From positions 1 through 64,000 of the forward strand of contig CBDFMU010000026.1 of NCBI GenBank assembly GCA_965249785.1: 64,000 bases of DNA, given 5' to 3'. Under the pieces are notes generated by a model that saw nothing but the letters and a program-made list of their open reading frames with translations, was not told the origin of the DNA and did no database searches. The translations under genes were made by a program, and so were the position numbers. Of the stretch, positions 59,871 through 64,000 are shown one piece after another. The DNA is from M3007 sp965249785 (GTDB lineage: Bacteria; Bacteroidota; Bacteroidia; Chitinophagales; Saprospiraceae). The stretch's first letter is position 1. The number at the start of each line of letters is the position of its first letter.

Positions 59871-60590
59871 TCAGTGCACCGCAATCGCAATCGTTGCCAT
59901 ACTCAATTTGGTGCCCGGTAGTGCCAGCAACAATTGACCACAAGATTCCATCGTTGCGCCAGTGGTCAGTACATCGTCCACCAGCAACAGGTGTTTGCCG
60001 CGCAGATCATCCGGGCGTTCAATGGCAAACACTTCCCCCACATTATCAAAGCGTTCCATACGTTTCTTATTCGTTTGGGTAACCGTAAAAGTTGGGCGCA
60101 CCAGCGCATCTGCCAGCACAGGCACTCCCATCACTTCCGAAAGACCTTGCGCTAGCATATCACTTTGATTGTAGCCGCGCAAACGCTCTTTATGCGGGTG
60201 CAACGGCACAGACACAATGCCATCAATAGTCTGAAAAACAGGTGATTGCAGCAACATCCGGCCAAATTCGCGACCTATTTTTACGCCCACCTGTGGTTGA
60301 TTCTGGTATTTCAACTGGTGCAGTGCGCGCTGAATCGGGCTTTTACGCGAAAAATGGTACATCGCCGCGCCGCCTTCCAAATGCAAGCGACCCCAGAAAC
60401 GCTCCGTAAATTCGTTTTCCCGCTGCAAGTGCATATAAGATGGCGAAAGTTTGGCACGACAGGGAATGCAAAAACAAGTCTGTTTACTGGGCGCATCCGC
60501 TCCACAGGCCACACATAATTCGGGAAAAGCCATGTGTAAAAAACCACGAGCAATATCAGGCAGGGAAACAAACGAAAAGGGAGCGGACAT
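59871..60590 (-). CDS. comF: ComF family phosphoribosyltransferase-like protein
   Basis: A 239-residue protein with four cysteines near the N-terminus (CVACGADAPSKQTCFCIPC) for a zinc site and a C-terminal PRTase fold with the PRPP-loop LLVDDVLTTGAT. ComF proteins take part in DNA uptake in competent bacteria, but this family is also found in non-competent ones and its reaction is not settled. Gene is complete. It is divergent from lon across a 440-base region. Confidence 0.9.
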   Translation of the reverse strand: MSAPFSFVSLPDIARGFLHMAFPELCVACGADAPSKQTCFCIPCRAKLSPSYMHLQRENEFTERFWGRLHLEGGAAMYHFSRKSPIQRALHQLKYQNQPQVGVKIGREFGRMLLQSPVFQTIDGIVSVPLHPHKERLRGYNQSDMLAQGLSEVMGVPVLADALVRPTFTVTQTNKKRMERFDNVGEVFAIERPDDLRGKHLLLVDDVLTTGATMESCGQLLLALPGTKLSMATIAIAVH

Positions 60591-61030
60591 TTAATAGGTG
60601 CGATTTTGATGGTTAATGAGAGTAGAAATCTTTTTTATCTAAAAGTTTCACCCTCTGGTTATTTTAAAAGAAAACGAATCGGTTTTATCGGGAAAATGGT
60701 TTTCAATAGTTAAATCCTTGCGCAACAATTTTTTTCCGTTGATCTCGAAACTTTGTCAACTGCCTTTTTGTCGTTAAGCATTGGAATTTATCTGCCAAAT
60801 CACCGCATTTTCACCGCTGGCAAATTATTTGCCTCATGGCTCACTGCGCTTATGCAGGTTTTTTTGGTGCCAGTTTGACACAGTGGTATTTTTTAAACTT
60901 TCATTTCACAAAAAGTCACAATGTTTGCCTGAAATTGAGAAAGTATATTTTGGCCGCTAGTAGGAAATCGAAAAATATTTCGATCCGTGTTGTTTCTAAA
61001 ATTTGCTAATCTCTTGAAAATTAGATATAT
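60591..61030. other. 440-base upstream region of lon
   Basis: AT-rich, no gene. TAAAATTTG and TATATTTTG are near-matches to TAnnTTTG with one extra base. No heat-shock-type inverted repeat (TTAGCACTC...) was seen. A regulatory role for part of it is likely given its length, but I cannot name a site. Confidence 0.4.
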
Positions 61031-63511
61031 ATGTTTGAACAATGGTTAATGACGCAACAGTCGGACGATGAGCCGGATTTTATACCGCTATTTTCTTTGG
61101 AAGAAGAAGAGGAAGCGAAAGTGGGCGAGGTGTTTCCCGACTCCATGCCTATTTTGCCGCTAAAAAATACCGTTTTATATCCCGGCATTGTCACGCCTAT
61201 TACCGTAGGACGTGACAAGAGTATTCGGGCGGTGCAAAAGGCTTACGAGGAGAAGCGTTTTATCGGAGTGCTTTCGCAAAAAGACCTCAAAATCGAAAGC
61301 CCTTCGGCGCGCGACCTGTACCGCGTGGGTACCATCGCTCGTATTTTGAAATTGCTAAAAATGCCAGACGGTACCACGACGGCGATTTTGCAGGGTCGCA
61401 AGCGGTTTCATCTCGATGAGATGACCCGCGAGGACCCGTATATGTTGGGGCAGATCAGTACTATCGAATATGAACAGCCGAAGAATAAACTGGAATTCCG
61501 TGCCCTCATCAGCAGTGTGCGCGATGCAGCCAAGCAAATCATTGAGTTGTCGCCGCAAATTCCTTCCGAGGCCGTAGTGATGTTGAAAAACATCAGCAAC
61601 GAGAATTTTTTGCTCAATTTCATCGCTTCCAATCTCGGAATCAAGGTCAATGAAAAGCAGGACATCCTCGAAATAAACAATTTAAAGGACAAAGCCAGTG
61701 CGATTCTCCATTATATGGACGGCGAATTGCAACTGCTGGAACTGAAAGACCAGATCGAATCGAAAGTTCGTACCGATATTGAGAAACAGCAGCGCGATTA
61801 TTTTCTCAGTCAACAACTGAAAACCATTCAGGAAGAACTGGGCCAGAATCCGCAGGAAGACGAAATAAATGAACTGCTGCGCCGGGCTTCCAAGAAAAAA
61901 TGGCCCAAAAATGTACAGGAAGTTTTTGGCCGCGAAATCGGCAAACTGCGTCGGGTGAATCCGCAAGTGGCGGAGTACGCCATCGGCCTGACTTACGTAG
62001 AGACGTTGTTGGATTTGCCTTGGCAGGATTTTACGAAGGACAATTTTGACCTGAAAAAAGTGCAAAGTGTGCTGGATCGCGACCATTATGGCCTGACCAA
62101 AGTGAAAGAACGCATCCTCGAACACTTGGCGGTTTTGAAATTAAAAGGCGATTTGAAGGCCCCGATTTTGTGTCTGGTCGGCCCTCCGGGGGTTGGTAAA
62201 ACCTCTTTGGGCAGCAGCATCGCCCGCGCCCTGAAACGCAAATATGTGCGCATGAGCCTTGGCGGGCTGCACGATGAAGCGGAAATACGCGGCCACCGCA
62301 AAACCTATATTGGTGCCATGCCGGGCCGTATTGTGCAATCACTCAAAAAAGCGAAGGCTGGAAACCCCGTTTTTATTCTGGACGAAATTGATAAAGTCGG
62401 CAAGGATTTTCGTGGCGACCCTTCTTCCGCCTTATTGGAAGTGCTTGACCCTGAACAAAATGTAACGTTTCAGGACAACTATCTCGATCTCGAATACGAC
62501 CTCTCCAAAGTCCTCTTTATTGCTACTGCCAATTCCCTTTCGACCATCCAGCCCGCTTTGCTGGATCGGATGGAAATCATCGAAGTGGCCGGTTATTCCC
62601 TGGAAGAAAAAGTGGAAATTGCCAAACGCCACTTGGTCCCGCAGCAACGCAAAGAGCATGGTTTGAAGCCGAATCAGGTCAAAATCGCCGATAAAGCTCT
62701 GCTGAAAATGATTCAGAGTTATACCGCCGAAAGCGGTGTCCGCAGCCTGCACCGGGAAATTGGCTCGGTGATGCGCCACGTAGCCAAACGCGTGGCGATG
62801 GAGGAAATACAGGAAATGACGGTGCGGCCTGAACACTTGCTCCTGATTCTCGGTCCGACGAAATACGATGCCGAAGTGTATCAGGAACAACAATCTCCCG
62901 GCGTAGCGATTGGTCTGGCCTGGACTTCCGTGGGCGGCGAAATCCTGTTCATCGAAGTGAGCCTGAATCCCGGAAATGGCCGTCTGCAACTGACTGGTAA
63001 TCTGGGAGATGTGATGAAAGAAAGTGCCAGCACCGCGCTCAGTTATATCAAGGCGCATGCAGCCAAGTTCGGCATCGAAGCCGAGCAATTTGATAAAAAC
63101 GACATTCATATTCACATTCCCGAAGGCGCAATTCCTAAAGACGGACCGTCGGCGGGCGTAACCATGTTGACAGCGATTACGTCTGCTTTCACCAAACGTC
63201 CTTTGAAGCCTTATCTGGCCATGACCGGCGAAATTACCCTGCGCGGCAAAGTGTTGCCGGTCGGTGGAATTAAAGAAAAGATACTAGCTGCCAAACGCGC
63301 TGGATTGAGAGAAGTATTGCTCTGCAAAGACAATCAAAAGCACGTCGAAGAAATCGAAAAGGAATACATCCAGGGTTTGGAATTCCACTATGTGGACAAA
63401 ATGGATGAAGTGCTTGCGTTCGCGATTGGGCTGGAAGTGATTAAAAAGCAGCCCTCCGAAAATGGCGTAGCAAAAGTTAAAAAAGATAAAAAAGTGTTGG
63501 CGAAATCCTGA
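61031..63511 (+). CDS. lon: ATP-dependent protease La (Lon)
   Basis: An 826-residue protease that degrades misfolded and regulatory proteins. N-terminal LAN substrate domain (PILPLKNTVLYPGIVTPITVG in pieces), AAA+ module with Walker A GPPGVGKTS and Walker B FILDEIDK, sensor ATANSLSTI, and a C-terminal protease domain with the catalytic serine in KDGPSAGVTM and lysine in GKVLPVGGIKEK. It has an acidic extension of about 40 residues at the N-terminus. Terminator at 63532-63566. Confidence 0.96.
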   Translation: MFEQWLMTQQSDDEPDFIPLFSLEEEEEAKVGEVFPDSMPILPLKNTVLYPGIVTPITVGRDKSIRAVQKAYEEKRFIGVLSQKDLKIESPSARDLYRVGTIARILKLLKMPDGTTTAILQGRKRFHLDEMTREDPYMLGQISTIEYEQPKNKLEFRALISSVRDAAKQIIELSPQIPSEAVVMLKNISNENFLLNFIASNLGIKVNEKQDILEINNLKDKASAILHYMDGELQLLELKDQIESKVRTDIEKQQRDYFLSQQLKTIQEELGQNPQEDEINELLRRASKKKWPKNVQEVFGREIGKLRRVNPQVAEYAIGLTYVETLLDLPWQDFTKDNFDLKKVQSVLDRDHYGLTKVKERILEHLAVLKLKGDLKAPILCLVGPPGVGKTSLGSSIARALKRKYVRMSLGGLHDEAEIRGHRKTYIGAMPGRIVQSLKKAKAGNPVFILDEIDKVGKDFRGDPSSALLEVLDPEQNVTFQDNYLDLEYDLSKVLFIATANSLSTIQPALLDRMEIIEVAGYSLEEKVEIAKRHLVPQQRKEHGLKPNQVKIADKALLKMIQSYTAESGVRSLHREIGSVMRHVAKRVAMEEIQEMTVRPEHLLLILGPTKYDAEVYQEQQSPGVAIGLAWTSVGGEILFIEVSLNPGNGRLQLTGNLGDVMKESASTALSYIKAHAAKFGIEAEQFDKNDIHIHIPEGAIPKDGPSAGVTMLTAITSAFTKRPLKPYLAMTGEITLRGKVLPVGGIKEKILAAKRAGLREVLLCKDNQKHVEEIEKEYIQGLEFHYVDKMDEVLAFAIGLEVIKKQPSENGVAKVKKDKKVLAKS

Positions 63512-63531
63512 TCGCTTAACGCTTATTTTTG

Positions 63532-63566
63532 AGCCGCTATCTCTGCTTGGAGACAGCGGCTTTTTT
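63532..63566 (+). terminator. intrinsic terminator of lon
   Basis: AGCCGCT (63532-63538) pairs with AGCGGCT (63555-63561), inner TCTC/GAGA, followed by TTTTTT. Confidence 0.9.
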
Positions 63567-63641
63567 ACTTTTACTTAGCCCTTTTAACCTTGCAGGTTTT
63601 TAAAAACTAAGAAATTCAGCGCATTAAACGTATGATTTTTT

Positions 63642-64000
63642 ATGAATGTGTTCCGCAGACTGCTTTTGCTTGTTTTCCTGACAACCCTAATCTCCGCTTC
63701 CGCTTTTTCGCAAACCAAGCCCGACACCCTGACGGCTTTGCTACTTGGTCGCTGGGAAGTGCTGGCTTATTCCGAACAAGGGGTACCCGTGGATAAAAAG
63801 CAGGCGGCCATGCCACAAGCAAGGGCCGTGTACGAGCATATTCGCCGCGAAAGGGCTGAACGCTGGTATGGCTATTCCGAGTACGACTACTACTCGCGTC
63901 GTGAATCGCGCGATTTTGAACGTTGGACGGCCATTGATAGCGTTCAGGAAACAAATCGCGTGGCCGAAGCGATTGCTATGCCCTACTTTTCGGTGTTTTT
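63642..64000 (+). CDS. secreted protein, N-terminal part only
   Basis: The frame starts at an ATG at 63642 with a signal peptide (MNVFRRLLLLVFLTTLISAS, cleaved near AFS-QTK) and runs off the window after 119 complete codons. The mature start reads TLTALLLGRWEVLAYSEQG and then a Tyr/Arg-rich stretch (ERWYGYSEYDYYSRRES). LLLGRWEV is like the start of lipocalin-like or copper-resistance-type small beta-barrels in this phylum. Not recognised further. Confidence 0.72.
   Translation, partial: MNVFRRLLLLVFLTTLISASAFSQTKPDTLTALLLGRWEVLAYSEQGVPVDKKQAAMPQARAVYEHIRRERAERWYGYSEYDYYSRRESRDFERWTAIDSVQETNRVAEAIAMPYFSVF

Overview
The window is a stretch of chromosome from a member of the Bacteroidota, probably near the Saprospiria or Chitinophagia (inference from gene content, not a computed placement). 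The signs are promoter -7 boxes of the TAnnTTTG type (for example before the mazF antitoxin, BASS transporter, feoA, mnmG, recQ, kdsD and pheT genes), a type IX secretion (T9SS) sorting tail, PorT-like beta-barrels, a large FG-GAP/ASPIC-UnbV lipoprotein, the pheT-zapA-rny gene order, and mid-range GC content. No rRNA, tRNA, CRISPR array, prophage or complete classical insertion sequence was seen.

Layout. 1-3.3 kb: tail of a VWA-like gene, an Nfu iron-sulfur carrier, a polysaccharide flippase and a MazEF-type toxin-antitoxin pair. 3.3-9 kb (minus): a beta-CASP RNase-like hydrolase, an Omp85-type outer-membrane protein and two membrane proteins of unknown role. 9-15.6 kb: a sugar isomerase/epimerase, the NhaD antiporter, a frameshifted histidine kinase, an MFS exporter and cspA. 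15.8-24.7 kb: purC, rodA with a SPOR protein, deoC, an ECF sigma/anti-sigma/lipoprotein operon, a BASS transporter and ribE. 25-32 kb: feoAB under a palindromic DtxR-type operator, an orphan Mla-type ATPase, a 1134-residue FG-GAP lipoprotein and a DUF2541-like protein. 32-44 kb: radC, a TPR lipoprotein, a beta-barrel, mnmG, recO, a TPR-adenylate cyclase, a secreted protein and an ATP-grasp enzyme. 44-50 kb: a GIY-YIG nuclease boxed in by palindromic repeats, then rny, zapA, pheT, a cytochrome lipoprotein and a VIT1-type transporter. 50-64 kb: a T9SS-exported protein, fumC, a LytTR regulator, recQ, kdsD, comF, lon and the start of a secreted protein.

Most genes are housekeeping or envelope genes. 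The unusual material lies between and inside them. There are several families of short palindromic repeats. Two GC-rich palindromic inserts sit in frame inside otherwise normal genes (pheT and the FG-GAP lipoprotein), and a shorter relative sits in the signal peptide of the Omp85-like protein. A separate hairpin family forms inverted flanks around the small GIY-YIG nuclease gene, giving a possible ~0.7 kb mobile unit.

Three genes (histidine kinase, T9SS protein, small lipoprotein) each need one extra base to restore the frame, and in each case a homopolymer run lies at or near the break. This suggests base-calling errors at least as strongly as real gene decay.
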